Assembly (NCBI GenBank): GCA_964023275.1 | Contig: OZ029914.1 | Location: 42,821,924-42,885,923, forward strand | From: Norana najaformis | Taxonomy: Eukaryota > Annelida > Clitellata > Crassiclitellata > Hormogastridae | Direction of reading: 5' to 3' | Length of the DNA stretch: 64,000 nt | In this document: positions 11,621-22,429 of the stretch, in pieces | Layout: each line of letters opens with the position of its first letter | Position numbering within the stretch: position 1 is the stretch's first letter | Notes under the pieces: model-generated | What the model was told of the DNA's origin: nothing | Database searches by the model: none | What the model saw: only the letters and a program-made list of their open reading frames with translations | Position numbers and translations under genes: made by a program

Positions 11621-11790
11621 CTGCATTTATTCAGCGCCACTATCTAATGATAGAGCATCAATTAATGGCGCTGAATAAATGTGAGTGAAGGATTTGCTCA
11701 AGGTCCGTTCAAAGTAAATGCCTCAGGGGAGGCTCGAACCCGTACAAGTTGAGCGCCTAAACAACCGGCTACTGTGTCTCTGTATTTGTG
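11621..11790 (-). mobile_element. second tRNA-like SINE, minus strand, with terminal hairpin
   Basis: Read on the minus strand, a tRNA-like head (TAGCCGGTTGTTTAGGCGC, then B-box-like GGGTTCGAGCC) is followed by a tail with TCCTTCACTCACATTTATTCAGCGCC. Relatives of the tail occur at about 35275-35400 and 42300-42430. At 11624-11639 and 11666-11681 two 16-base arms are perfect inverted repeats with a 26-base loop. Confidence 0.55.
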
Positions 11791-12790
11791 CATACGTGAC
11801 ATTCGTGAGTGTTATTTTTAATTCTGTGCATAATTGAGTGCCTTTTATGTAGATAAAAATATATATTCATAGACCTTATATATATATACGTAGTGTCACA
11901 CGAACGAATACCCACGTAAAACCACACCTGAGGAATTTTCCAGTGTAGGCTATTTTTGCATGTGACGATCGATTATGCAAAACATCCAATGAGGTTTATT
12001 CGCAAAACAGCATCTGAAGCTACGTTGGGAGGCAAATAATCGACGGAGGCTCGAACCCGTATAAAATATATAACGTATATGTATGTATATATATATTCAT
12101 AGACCTTATATATATACGTAGCGTCACACAAGCGAATACCCACGTAAAACCACACCTGAGGAATTTTCCAGTGTAGGCTATTTTTACATGTGACGATCGA
12201 TTATGCAAAACATCCAATGAAGTTTATTCGCAAAACAGCATCTGAAGCTACGGCAAATAATCGACGGTTTCGCTGCAATTGAATTGTCTATGCTATCGGT
12301 TATCGGGGTCAGGTGAGTTTGCTAACAGTTTGGATGGATTGATGGATGGATGGTTGGATGGTTAAATGGATGAATGAATGGATGGGTTGTTGGGTGGATC
12401 GATGGATGACTGGCTGGCTGGCTGGATGGATGGATGGATGAATGAATGGATAGATCGATCGATCGATCGATTGATTTATCGATACAGCCCAATATTCACA
12501 ATGGATCCTCTAGGCTGGATCTGTAGATGTTCATCAGAAGTGTGATTGCGAGGTCGAAGGATAACTGATAATTCGTTGGCAAACGTCGTGCAGCAACTCT
12601 ACGACATGACATGTTTTTAAATCACCGAACAATCTTTGGTACTCAATTAGGTAAGGTAAGGTAAGGCAAGGTAAGGCAAGGTAAGGCAAGGTAAGGCAAG
12701 GTAAAGTAAGGCAAGGTAAGATAACGTAAAGTATGATCAGCAGTGACTCAAATCTGCAAGAGTTGGATCTCACTTAGAGACTGAGTAATT
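11787..12790 (+). repeat. composite repeat, copy B, with duplicated left flank
   Basis: This stretch matches the flanks of 8745-10800 but with a short GGAT core (about 12338-12450). The left flank is itself present twice: 11890-12030 and 12115-12265 share AAAACCACACCTGAGGAATT and TTCGCAAAACAGCATCTGAA. A GGTAAGGCAA pentanucleotide run spans about 12648-12722. No coding capacity is visible. Confidence 0.75.
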
Positions 12791-13063
12791 CTGATGAGTT
12801 GTTGGAATAAATAGTCTAGTCGAGCTACCACTTCAGTCATTCATTTGTTAATTCGTTCGTTCGTTCGTACGTTCGTTCATTTACTCATCTAGATAGGCCG
12901 TCTAGCTCTCAGTAGGCCTACAATGTATTCGATGTAATATATTTCATCCACGCAATGTGTTTTATGTTATCTATTTAGTATAATATATTCAATTCTATTT
13001 GTTTCATGCTAAGTGTGGGCATAACTGATGGAGTGTCATTTTTCCTGCAGATAGAAAACTAAA

Positions 13064-13546
13064 ATGAAGCCAGATATAAAGGAAATGCTGTCTGAAGGAA
13101 AAGGATCTAATGAAATGGAAAGACTGCGGCGTGAGTTGGAGAAAGTCAGGCAAGAAACCGACAACATAAATCTTGAGAAACTTAAAATAGAAAACGAGGA
13201 GAAACGCCAAGCCAGAGAGCACGAAGAACGGATGGCCAGACTGAAACTCGAAGAAATTAAATATGCTGAACGGATTAGAAGAGAACGCCTTCAGGAGCGA
13301 CAGATAGCCGAGAGTGAAATCCAAAGGAAAATCAATCTTTTGACGAGCAAATGTGAGGAGCTGGAGAAGCGTCTACATTCGAGCGAGGAACGAAAGAAAG
13401 CCGTTCTATGTGGGGCTTCGGGAGTTGTAACATTGGCTGCAGGAGTCGGGTATTACTATGGCACGGCATTTGCCTTTGGAATGGTGGCAGGCACAGCTAT
13501 AGGCGCAGTAATGGTAGTCTTTTTGGCTTGGCATTCTATATGTTAA
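13064..13546 (+). CDS. coiled-coil protein with two-pass hydrophobic tail (family member 3)
   Basis: The ORF is 160 codons with an ATG 14 bases after a strong acceptor (TTTTTCCTGCAG ending at 13050). Residues about 10-108 are coiled coil with the core KRQAREHEERMARLKLEE, the closest here to the family consensus. Residues 111-160 are hydrophobic and glycine-rich, long enough for two membrane passes (VLCGASGVVTLAAGVGYYYG and AFGMVAGTAIGAVMVVFLAW). The protein ends HSIC with almost no tail. The frame is intact. Function is unknown; the plan suggests a membrane-embedded end with a cytosolic rod. Confidence 0.75.
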   Translation: MKPDIKEMLSEGKGSNEMERLRRELEKVRQETDNINLEKLKIENEEKRQAREHEERMARLKLEEIKYAERIRRERLQERQIAESEIQRKINLLTSKCEELEKRLHSSEERKKAVLCGASGVVTLAAGVGYYYGTAFAFGMVAGTAIGAVMVVFLAWHSIC

Positions 13547-15080
13547 CATCACGCTTCAGATATATGGATATATAGGCCTACTGAAAGCCGATGTGTTTTC
13601 TAACATTTCATGAAATTACTTGTTTGGATAATTACGGACATCATAAGTCACAATTTACTTTTTTTGCAGTTGGTTGCTATGGTTTTAATTGCGTTTTCAG
13701 ATGTATAGAAGTTGCGAATAATATATTTGCATTCAAACAATTTTCATCTCTACTGGATCGTTTCTTCGCATACTGTTTTGACACAAAGAATTTGGTTGTT
13801 CCATATTGCTTTACCATTATGTCACGAATCAAGAGACAATTTCTTTCCACTTCAGGGCTACAATGTAAAATATACAAATATAGGCATATTTTTTAAACTT
13901 TTGAATTTGATCACAAATTGAGTCATCTGGCCCGTAATGGTCCTATTGCCTTATTTTAAGGGTGCTCACAATAATTAAGATGATCTTCAGAGAAGTGATG
14001 GCTCACTAAGCCCGATTTACACGTAAAAATTAAACTTATGCAGTCTTAAAAGCTTCTTGCTTTCCTTAACCATAATATCTATTGCAAATGCAATGTAGCA
14101 TAATTGGTTGGCGTAATTGTATAACGCTAATTTAATTAAGAAAATTCTCCGGATTAATTAGATAACGAGGCAGCTGAATATAATGACAAGCATTTGGCAT
14201 CGTTCTGTTTGAGGTGTCTTGGTACAGAGTACTACGCAGATCGAGGGCTTCCTGGCCCAGTTCTAACTAAGGCCTCTCTTACTTTCGCAAACCACTGCAT
14301 TGCACCGCGGTACAGATGATAGATACAGGGTTGAATACATAGACGGGTTAAATAAATGCAGATCCAGTTCTGCTGAAACCACAAAAATACGGTAAAACCT
14401 TCTGAACGGTATTTCCAAATTTTCTAAGTATTGCCCAGACTTTACATTGATTTCAGACGCGCTTCATCATGAAACGAAACAACGTTAAATTGAATTTCTA
14501 ATTTGAAGAAGCTACTTACTTTGCATTTCAAACTCAGTCGCATATTCGACAAAATATTAAATGTTTAAGCAGCCTCATAGATGCATAGACTATCGCAATC
14601 CCAACCATACAGTTTATACGAGACACTGGCATGATATTATCTAGTGGGAAGCTATATATATATATAGAGTCACAAATATAGCATTAACAAAACGACCTTT
14701 TGACTTCTCATGAGCTCTAGGAACACATCTGTTTTAACAGGTGTAAAGAGCTGTTAATTGAAACATGATAGAACTAGCCGCGATCTTAACAGAGCAATGT
14801 ATATGAACTAAAGAAGGTATTTCCGACGGGTTTAAACGGGGACGAAAAGGCCTTGTGTGGTGTGGTCGGCGAGTTGATGCCATTTCTATTCCATTTTCGA
14901 TTTTTACATAGCGAAATTTGTTTAGATTTATTTCTATGTTTAATGCGCTCTGACGTGCAGCATTGTAAATGTTGAGGATGTGAGAATTCTAGCCGTTCAT
15001 CTCCATTTCCCTTGGCTCCACTAGGAAACCATCGGGGTCTGCAGATACCTCCAATAATCGCCATTCTTAAGACCACGCCG
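13547..15080. other. spacer without supported genes
   Basis: Opposed short open frames at 13.6-13.9 kb and a minus-strand open frame at 14.8-15.3 kb have no domain signature and partly overlap repeat sequence. I see no gene here. Confidence 0.4.
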
Positions 15081-15084
15081 ACGC

Positions 15085-15300
15085 CCTTGGGCCAATATAT
15101 GTTTGTGTATCTATATTCGTGGCATTCGTACATAATGTGTATAGCCATATGCATGCACAAGTGCCACGTATGCATGTATATAGGCCTATTAAGCCTAGAC
15201 CTTATCTTTTGGCCTACATGCAGCATATGACTAAATCGAAAAACACGTAAAACCACACGCAGGAATTTTTTCAGTGTAGCCAATTTGTTGAGGCTTGCAG
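15085..15300 (+). repeat. partial third copy of the composite repeat flank
   Basis: This stretch contains ACACGTAAAACCACACGCAG, GGAATTTT and CAGTGTAG, matching the left flanks at 8.9, 11.9 and 12.15 kb. The GGAT core and right flank are absent. Confidence 0.55.
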
Positions 15301-15559
15301 ATCCTAACCATTATCTACATTTTCTTGAAATGTTTTATTGAATTTCATAGGCTGACCGCTACTGAGAAAGGTTAGAAGTAGAATTTTATATGTGACTTGT
15401 TACTGGTTAAAACTATAATTGAATAACTGTAGCTTGTTAACGCTATAATAAAATATCATCTTTTCTATTGTTTTAACTACCGCGGTAACGATTTTTTGTT
15501 TCAGTGTGTTTAGTTTCAGCAAATCTGTTGTTAGAACTTACGTGAAGACAAAACTCAAC

Positions 15560-16022
15560 ATGTCACAAAATGAGCAGAATTTGGAGCTTCAGCTGAAAGT
15601 TAAAGAAGCAAGCATTAAGGACTCTCAACTTAAACTGGAATCTGCGAGAGTGGAGCTAGAAATGAAGAAACTGGATTTGAAACTGGAAACTACGAGAGTG
15701 GAGCTAGAAATGAAGAAACTGGATTTGGAAGTTATGAAGATGCAGCACGAAGAAAATTCCAGGACTAGAGAACACGCAGAAAAAATGGCTAACCCGGAAC
15801 ACGAAGAAAAAAATGGCTAAAATGAAACTTGAAGAAAAGAAATTGGAAATTGAAAAACAGCAAGGCAAAATAAATTGGAAGAACATTATATTATCGGCCG
15901 GCACAGTCGCAGCTCTCGTTTGCAATTATTTTGGCTTCTCTGGAGTCGCTGAAGTTACCCAGTTGGCTACAAGAGTCGCTGCTGTTACTCCTACTGTGAA
16001 AGAGGTAAGCATGAACAGTTAA
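15560..16022 (+). pseudogene. coiled-coil family member 4, interrupted by a one-base frameshift
   Basis: An acceptor ends at 15504 (TTTTTTGTTTCAG) and the first good ATG is at 15560. The first frame runs to 15820 and carries two near-perfect 16-residue repeats (RVELEMKKLDL) and the core MQHEENSRTREHAEKMA. A run of seven A at 15807-15813 shifts the frame. With six, the coiled coil would continue straight into the second frame (15813-16022). That frame holds a hydrophobic tail with VCNYFGFSGV and ends EVSMNS. The same tail and 3' flank occur at 48.7-49.5 kb. The shift lies in a homopolymer, so it may be a sequencing error; otherwise this is a pseudogene or makes a tail-less product. Confidence 0.65.
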
Positions 16023-16490
16023 GCGAGATCTAATGACTTTCTTTATGAAGCCCTCTGTTTTTCAATGGCTAAAGAAGGGGCTTCAGCCATACAGTATGCA
16101 CACAGTTATGATAAGAACTTTAATAAGTGACCTAGTTTAGCGTTTAAATATTTAAAATGTTTTATCTGTCTTTGATAAACTAGTAGCAGCTGTATTTTAT
16201 TTCACAGCAGGTGCTATAAATAATATTGACATAAATTCGTAGAACAAGCATCATGTGACAGTAACATTTACTAAATAGGCCGCTTTAATCAATCTTGACG
16301 AATTAATAGTCATCATATTCATCTCCTTGTCTCTATAGCCTATATATTGGCATTACCAGCGTTACTATGATCATATAGGAGCCAGTGCCTGGCTATTAAC
16401 GAAACCACGACATAACTTGCAACAAGCACTTTTTTCAATCTAATGATTGGTGACAAAGGCAATCGTGCACGAACAACTTAAGTAGTTAGC
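16023..16490 (+). repeat. 3' flank shared with the 48.7-49.5 kb copy
   Basis: From the stop codon onward, TATGAAGCCCTCT, GGCTAAAGAAG, GCCATACAG and AAGTGA.CTAGTTTAGC recur in order after the gene ending at 49108. The similarity continues to CAGCGTTACTAT and GAGCCAG.GCCTGGC and into a minus-strand SINE remnant near 16430-16490. A segment of at least 0.9 kb was therefore copied between loci 33 kb apart. Confidence 0.7.
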
Positions 16491-16584
16491 TCGATTTAGT
16501 TTAGACGGGGATTTCTGATGTCGGGGATTTCTGATGTCTTGACTGAGCTTTTTCAGTGCGAATAAAACGTTCAATGGAAATATT

Positions 16585-17300
16585 ATGAACGGTGAATCGG
16601 CAAAATCGAAAGACGCCATCGATTTTACAGACGACATTTCACCATGGAAACGGACGAGGTGATCACGTCTTCGCTTGGCTTATTGGTTACCTGACGGTTT
16701 TGGCAGACGATCTGCGAGGCGTATTTAAGGAGAAAACGCTGAAAAATCGACAGTCTTGTGTTGCCCACGGAAACGATAAGACCGTGTGGAACGCCTTCAC
16801 ATTTCTCGATTCAGAGTCAAGATTCGATGATTTAAGCGTAATTAATTACCGTGAGACTTGCGACTAATTGTGTTACTGTTTCGGCAGAAGAAACTGTAAG
16901 ACTTACCGATTGAAAGAGAGTAGCTTCGGTAGTAAGCGACTGTAAAAAGAAATCCGTAGCCAAGACGTGGGTGAATGGACGGTGAACGAACGTTTATCGC
17001 AGTGCAAAGTTGTTGAACTAGATCCGTTAAAACTTGTCGAAGGAGAAGTTGTCGTCTTCGGTGTAACTATCGCTGAAACAAATTAGACATCGGTAAACTG
17101 GTCATCGTAAAATTCCTTTGAAGAAATCGCAAGAAATCGTTCAACGAAATCGACGGGTGAATTGACGTCTGCTGGTGAGGACGCCATTTAGAAGCAATTG
17201 AAGAAAAGAGGAGATTGCACGGTCAAACGTCAGAAAACCAGCCTATGGACGTTTCATTCAATGGATGACGAAAGGAATCGAGTTTCAAAGAACCTCTTCA
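16585..17300 (+). pseudogene. decayed coding-like stretch of unknown origin
   Basis: Plus-strand reading frames of ordinary protein composition follow one another but are repeatedly interrupted. They run 16585-16650 (MNGESAKSKDAIDFTDDISP), about 16690-16866 (DDLRGVFKEKTLKNRQ ... YRETCD) and about 16980-17083 (LSQCKVVELDPLKLVEGEVV). The stretch is visibly richer in CG dinucleotides than its neighbours. I cannot name a family; it could be a dead host gene or transposon ORF. Confidence 0.4.
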
Positions 17301-18310
17301 AGTGCGAAAGAGGTCATTAAATAATTCATAAGTCTAGCAATTAACTGGCCATAAGTAGGTTAGCTTAGACATTCTTTGAAACTGCATTTCTGGAAATTAA
17401 TGTCTTGTTGGAAATAACTTTAATATACATCATAAAGGCCTTATTCATTGACTATCCACAGCGAGCCAAATCATTAATAGTCAATTGAATGAACAAATGC
17501 TTGAGAAAGGTGCAATCGATGTTGTAACACGGCGCTGCTCAAGTGTCTATTTGCTATTCATATAGCGCCTTTACATCACCACGGATTCAAAGAATAGTAG
17601 AGCGCAACAGATACATCACGCGGATCAGTCCTATTCCTCGATCACAACAGCATAATAACAAAATATATTTGGAGACCTCCAATATAATGACAGCCTCAGT
17701 GAGGTTCATAAAAGGCTCTACGCGTCGCTACCTTGGTTAATCATAATACCTATTAGTCAGCAGACAAAGCATAATACACGTAATACAATGAAATATTATA
17801 AAGCACAAAAGACTAAATTATGCAAACGTTAAAAGAGACACAAAGGCAACGCTACACAGTGCATTGACAAAAATAGCCTAATAGACAATTAGCCATTAAA
17901 TGACCGTTAATATGGCATACGAAATAGGAATACTAAAAGTTCTTATTGGCAGTAGAATTGTAATCTGTTTTACACAATTAATTATTAAGTACTTTATAAT
18001 AATGAAAGGTCCTATGCAAAAGCTCAGATTCGTACATACATACGAGTACATATACACACGAGCACACACATTCATACATACATACACACATACATAAAAC
18101 AACACATTCTTTCTCTTTTGGTAAGCTTGATGCTCAAACTTAAACTTTTGTGCGGTGGATTCAAAATGTTCGTATATAACCGAGACGGTTGAGTTGTTTT
18201 TATTGTGCATAATTTAAGCTCCTTAGACTTAAATACAAAAATCTTGTTTTCAGTGTTCTAAGGCGCTGCTTTCACACATCATGTTAGGCTACAACTGAAT
18301 GGCTCACTAT
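17300..18310. other. spacer with one interspersed repeat
   Basis: At about 17635-17740 a stretch including AACAGCATAATAAC and TTTGGAGACCTCCAATAT recurs at 46090-46200 and, more weakly, at 49960-50050. The repeat has no visible coding or RNA signature. A CATA-type microsatellite lies at about 18035-18095. Confidence 0.5.
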
Positions 18311-18317
18311 CAAAGGG

Positions 18318-18440
18318 GCGAAATTAAAATGGCGCAATCAAAACAATCAAAAGAACGAAATTAAAAAGGTGCAATCAAAACAATCATTCGAAACGAAATT
18401 AAAAACGAAATTAAAAACGAAATTAAAAATGGTGTAACAG
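18318..18440. repeat. short tandem repeat of AAACGAAATTA type
   Basis: Several 11-13 base units with ACGAAATTAAAA run together, interspersed with GCAATCAAAACAATC. AT-rich and noncoding. Confidence 0.6.
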
Positions 18441-18479
18441 TAAAAAGCGAAAATAATATGGACAAAAACAAAAAACAAT

Positions 18480-19335
18480 AACTACAAGTCGACTTATTGA
18501 TTTACTGCATCTTCCTCATCTAACTGACTTTACTTTCACTGTTATGCTAAAACATTTATTGGTTCTTCTCGATGGATATGGTAATATCGTTATCTTGCTG
18601 AAATTTACTTTATCATGACTCCATCGATACGATATGATTCAATATACAAAACCAACACGCTCTTCTTCCGGTCCCGGACAACTTTTTCCGTTTAAGGACT
18701 TCAATTCACCTTTGTTCCTTTTGCACACTGGAATGTAATAGGTTTTCATAAATGTCTTTGAATAGCAATTTATTTGTTGATTTTGTCAAAAATAGCTTCA
18801 ATACAGCGTAAACTTGAAAGCTTCTGCATCACAGCTTTTCGAACCCATATCAAGCAATTTACGAGAGGAGTCGTTTTTATTTTCTACAGGCTTAGGCGCT
18901 AATAAAAACTCTAAATGGATCAAATATCCATCCGCAGCGACAATTGCTATGCCTGATATCAAAAGAGTTCCTTAGAAGAGCTTGAGGGTGTAGCCATAAT
19001 AAATCCAGGACAATCATTCCTACAACTGTATCTACTTGTCTTCATTTTGCCGAATCAGAATACCAACAAGCGATAGATCTCCGCTCAGCAGTTGCCCTTG
19101 TATGCTGGTAAAATAAAACTATATATATATATATATATATATATAGTTTTTAATTGGACGAAACAGATTTTTTATTTAATAAAACTATATACGTTTATAT
19201 TAATATACAGTATAAGACAATAATAGCAAATGGTAGATTGTGATAAAGAATGTAGATCTCGCGTTCCATTCGGGCCTTGGCTAGATCGTCACATCGACTT
19301 TCCTTAGCGAATATCGACTTATACCTTGAGCATTA
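18480..19335. other. spacer with a TA-repeat palindrome
   Basis: No gene found. About 19115-19150 is a run of TA flanked by AAAACT and AGTTTT, a perfect palindrome able to extrude a cruciform. Confidence 0.5.
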
Positions 19336-19801
19336 TTACGACATTTGACAATTTAGAATAATTACGACTGCTGCAATGATGAGAATACTGTCAAATGTAC
19401 TGAAGTATATTTTTGCCATGATCTCTTTGAATATTTCTGATTGTCTATCATCTCTACCATCTCTACCATAACAATGTACCAGATAATTCACCATTTGGAA
19501 GCCAAGAATGATTATGATTACCACGATGAGAACACGGTCAAATGTACTGAATAGTCTTCTACGATCTCTCTGAATAATGCCTTCTATTTTCGTTTGTTCA
19601 AGCTTACTCTAGTCATTTTTGCCTCCTGTTCTCTTATACGAAAATTTTCTTCGTGCAGAAGTTGTGTCGCATCTGGTGTCGCATCTCTAAGCCTGTCTTT
19701 GCAAGTTCAAGTTGACTCTGCAATTTCCTTGTTTCTGCATCTATAAGAAGCACCTCAGCTTCGATATTCCGATTTCCAATTGCACTCACTATTTGTTGCA
19801 T
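19336..19801 (-). pseudogene. minus-strand relative of family member 1, frameshifted
   Basis: Read downwards from 19801, MQQIVSAIGNRNIEAEVLL matches the start of the 623-967 protein (MSASGSRNMEAERLF). The first frame stops near 19634. The match resumes in another frame with LLHEENFRIREQEAKM, then shifts again to LEQTKIEGIIQRDRRRLF. Two hydrophobic stretches follow (VLIVVIIIILGFQM and ILIIAAVVIILNC), ending at a stop at 19336-19338. At least two frameshifts make it a pseudogene. The tail is longer than in member 1: the STFD-x-(V/I)LI block is duplicated. It is the only family member on the minus strand. Confidence 0.75.
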
Positions 19802-19929
19802 CACGTTAGGATTCTTCTTTGCTGATGCCCTTATCTGTGGATTCGTTGAAACGTACACCAACCTACGAGAAAAACATTTTTTTAAAATCATTTGAAATAT
19901 GCTAGTCTTTAACCGCGTGTGTGAAGACA

Positions 19930-20440
19930 TGGTTCTATCACCTGCGTCAGGTACATATAATTCTAGCCTACAATTCTAAAGCTGCCACTACTTTTACGCA
20001 TGAGTTCATGTACAAGTTGCTGACCGGTAATGAGCTAATTATGCAGGCTTTACTCTTTTCTCAAACTGTTATTAGCTTAACTGAGTCTTATGAGAGCCTC
20101 CTTCGCATATCAGATCACTTCGACAAAGATCAATTCAGGGTCTCTCGGCTGCGCCGCATCAAACAGCAACTTGCCGTGCTTCATTTACAACTTTGGCCTT
20201 ACAATCAAATTCTATTTTAGGACGCTCACTGACTTTCCCTTTTCAACGAATAGTAGGCTTTATAACAATATGCCCGATTAAATCATGTCCTCAATTCCAC
20301 TATGGGGCTCCAGTATCCGGTCAAAAAACTTATGAATTTGCAACTATTTCCATTAGGCACAACAACAGCAAGAATTAGATGAAGAAAAACATTTTTACAT
20401 TTTTACCTGTAACTCACTGTAATTGCATTCTAAGCACTAG
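19930..20440. other. spacer
   Basis: Overlapping short open frames without recognisable domains. Part may be decayed upstream sequence of the retrotransposon that becomes recognisable at 20440. Confidence 0.3.
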
Positions 20441-21600
20441 AGATGACTATACAGCCACTTATAATTGCCCGTGACGCTCCCTTCCGTACCTTATATCACA
20501 ACATCTTACTTCAAAGACTTTCAAATTGCTTTGGTTTTATTGGTACTGCTCTCTTCTGGATACAAACCCATCTTCTTGGCGTGGTTACACAAATATTCTT
20601 AGAATGCGTCCAAACTCTTTCTCTTGAACTCATCTAAAACCGAATTGCAATCTTGCTTATAGGCCTTCGTGACCAGCTCAAGAAAATTCCCGACCCCTCT
20701 ACCTCCATCACCCTGGACTCTGTCTCCACTCACACATTTAATACTAACTTTCCAGACTTCAACTTATACGTGTGATATTCAACTAAAACCTCAGCTTTTG
20801 TGATCATATCACCCAATTTTTCCGCTCATGTTTCATGTATATCTTTGACCTTCGAAAAATCAGCCTTTTGCTTGACTTCGAACCCCATCCACCATCCCGA
20901 TATATCTATAATTCAAGCTAAACTAGACTACTGAAATTCCTGAATATAGACACAACCCAAATAAATGACCTTCAATCTGTCCATAATGCTTTCATTTCCA
21001 GCTATCGCCAAAACGCCTAAAACATCGCATCACTCCTGTTCTCAAATCTCTTCACTGGCTTAAATACACACCTGAACGAATAAATGCAGTCGTTTCTCTT
21101 ACCTACAACACTCTTCAACCCTCAAATCCCTCCTATCTTCGCCAGTTATTTAAAATCCAACAACTGCTCCTTTATTCGCCCTAGCACTTCCCCGACCTCC
21201 CGTCATCTCGTCCTTAAAATTCTGAAACCGCTTCATGCCCATAGCTGCTACACTCCTCTGGAATAAATTTTCTCCAGAATAACGACAATTATCTGATACA
21301 TCACACAAAATCGCCAAAACTTCATCCCTTTCAATATCTGGTCATTCACTTAAACTGAAAACACTCCTCTTCCTCAGGTAATATCCTGATTCCTCTTTTT
21401 CCCCTTATCTGTCCCACTGATCCATTCCAAACCCCATCCACCGTAGCCGTCTGACTGTCTCTTGATTCTTGACCTTGAATTGACTCTGAACCTTTCTGCC
21501 TACGATTTCTTTTGACTGAGCACCTGTGAATAAGCTGGTTTCCGCGATTTAGACTTCATTGGATGCTGTATAAATTTCGAATTTACGATTGCGATTACGA
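20440..21600 (+). mobile_element. 5'-truncated non-LTR retrotransposon, ATTACG-tail family, copy 1
   Basis: Near 20500-20570 the frame reads HNILLQRLSNCFGFIGTALF and WIQTHL, matching the conserved LLDRL ... GI-GTAL-W block of reverse transcriptase. At 20960-21260, shifted frames give LQSVHNAF, RITPVLKSLHWLK and PSYLRQLF, the usual C-terminal end of CR1/L2-like enzymes. The 3' end carries TGAATAAGCTGGTT and finishes with a TTACGATTGCGATTACGA repeat. Many stops and shifts show it is dead. This is the longest copy of the family in the window. Confidence 0.8.
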
Positions 21601-21601
21601 T

Positions 21602-21682
21602 CATGCCACTGTTAAAAGAGTCGTCGATGACGAAACGGTTGAGGTCATCCACTATTCTGGGCCTCTCGGAGACAATCATTGA
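21602..21682 (+). pseudogene. LRAT-domain gene fragment abutting a retrotransposon tail
   Basis: From 21602 the plus strand reads HATVKRVVDDETVEVIHY, then SGPLGDNH and a stop. It matches HAIVTRVISDETVELIHY of the LRAT-domain exon at 23092-23652 (13 of 18 identical). The match starts at the base after the retrotransposon's ATTACG repeat. This is either an LRAT copy cut by the insertion or a fragment joined during it. It includes the segment with both conserved histidines but no cysteine box. Confidence 0.75.
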
Positions 21683-22004
21683 TCATTGTTCTTCTTCCGG
21701 TTTGGCTGGATAAAAAAATTTTCGGTCTGCAACCCGAGAAAAAAATTTGTTGTTCCTTTTGCACATAGTGCAAAAATACTACGTGGCTGGCGCCTTCTCG
21801 GATGTCATGCCCGCTACGTGGAATTGACTCCCTCACGAGAGCTGCTAGATACACTTGACCAACAGTTGAAAACTCTTCTCATTCGCCTACACTGGGCTGG
21901 GAGCAATACTGGGTATACTAGTTGAAGAGGCGCTATATAAATTCTCTGAATGAATGAATGAATTTAGGCTTTTGTGTATTTGGCTAAAGCTTATATAAGA
22001 AGTT
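21683..22004 (+). other. repeat-like spacer with GAAT tail
   Basis: About 21890-21962 reads CTGGGCTGGGAGCAATAC, GGCGCTATATAAATT and then a short GAATGAAT repeat. That is a usual form of LINE or SINE 3' end, but I see no coding part of the element. Confidence 0.4.
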
Positions 22005-22405
22005 GCAAGTAAGTAAGTAAGTAATGCATTTGTTAACACGTAATATGTCCATCGACTGAACGAGGAATCGTAGGCGTGGGTGGGTAACATCTGTCAGACA
22101 ACAAAAGCAAGGCGATACAGATAGGTCTTTAACCGCTTTACGAATGTGTCTAGCGAGATATTGTCGTGAGTAATGTAAACAGGAAGGCTATTCCAAATGG
22201 CTGGTGCAGAGTTGCTGAATCCACGTCGTGAAAAATCAGACCGAAAATCTCTGATATCAGGGAAAGACATTTGAAGGTTGCGACGTAAGATTAAGTTGAA
22301 AATGGTTTCAGGTCTACTTCTGCGTATAAAGTTTGAATATTCAGTGGAAGATAGTTCTGAAAAGACCTTCCATCGCTCGACAAAGCACGATTTGCTCAAC
22401 TGCTC
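22005..22405 (-). mobile_element. 3' end of a non-LTR retrotransposon, ACTT-tail family
   Basis: On the minus strand 22399-22094 is open and reads RRGFSNSAPAIWNSLPVYI, then FVKRLKTYLYRLAF. This is the classical end of CR1/L2-like reverse transcriptases (R-FS-SAP-IWNSLP ... F-K-LKT-L). It is followed by CTACGATTCCTCGTTCAGTC and a TTAC/ACTT tetranucleotide tail near 22010-22025. The same 3' end occurs on the plus strand at 52073-52150. Confidence 0.82.
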
Positions 22406-22429
22406 AACCGTCGTATGCTACCAAGGGTC

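Noticed and set aside
9060-12450. CRISPR-like arrays or origin-type iterons
   Set aside because: Repeats are contiguous micro- and minisatellites without spacers, in an animal genome.
13591-13921. Additional exon downstream of the 13064 gene
   Set aside because: Opposed overlapping frames without domain or hydrophobic pattern; the 13064 gene already ends with a complete tail.
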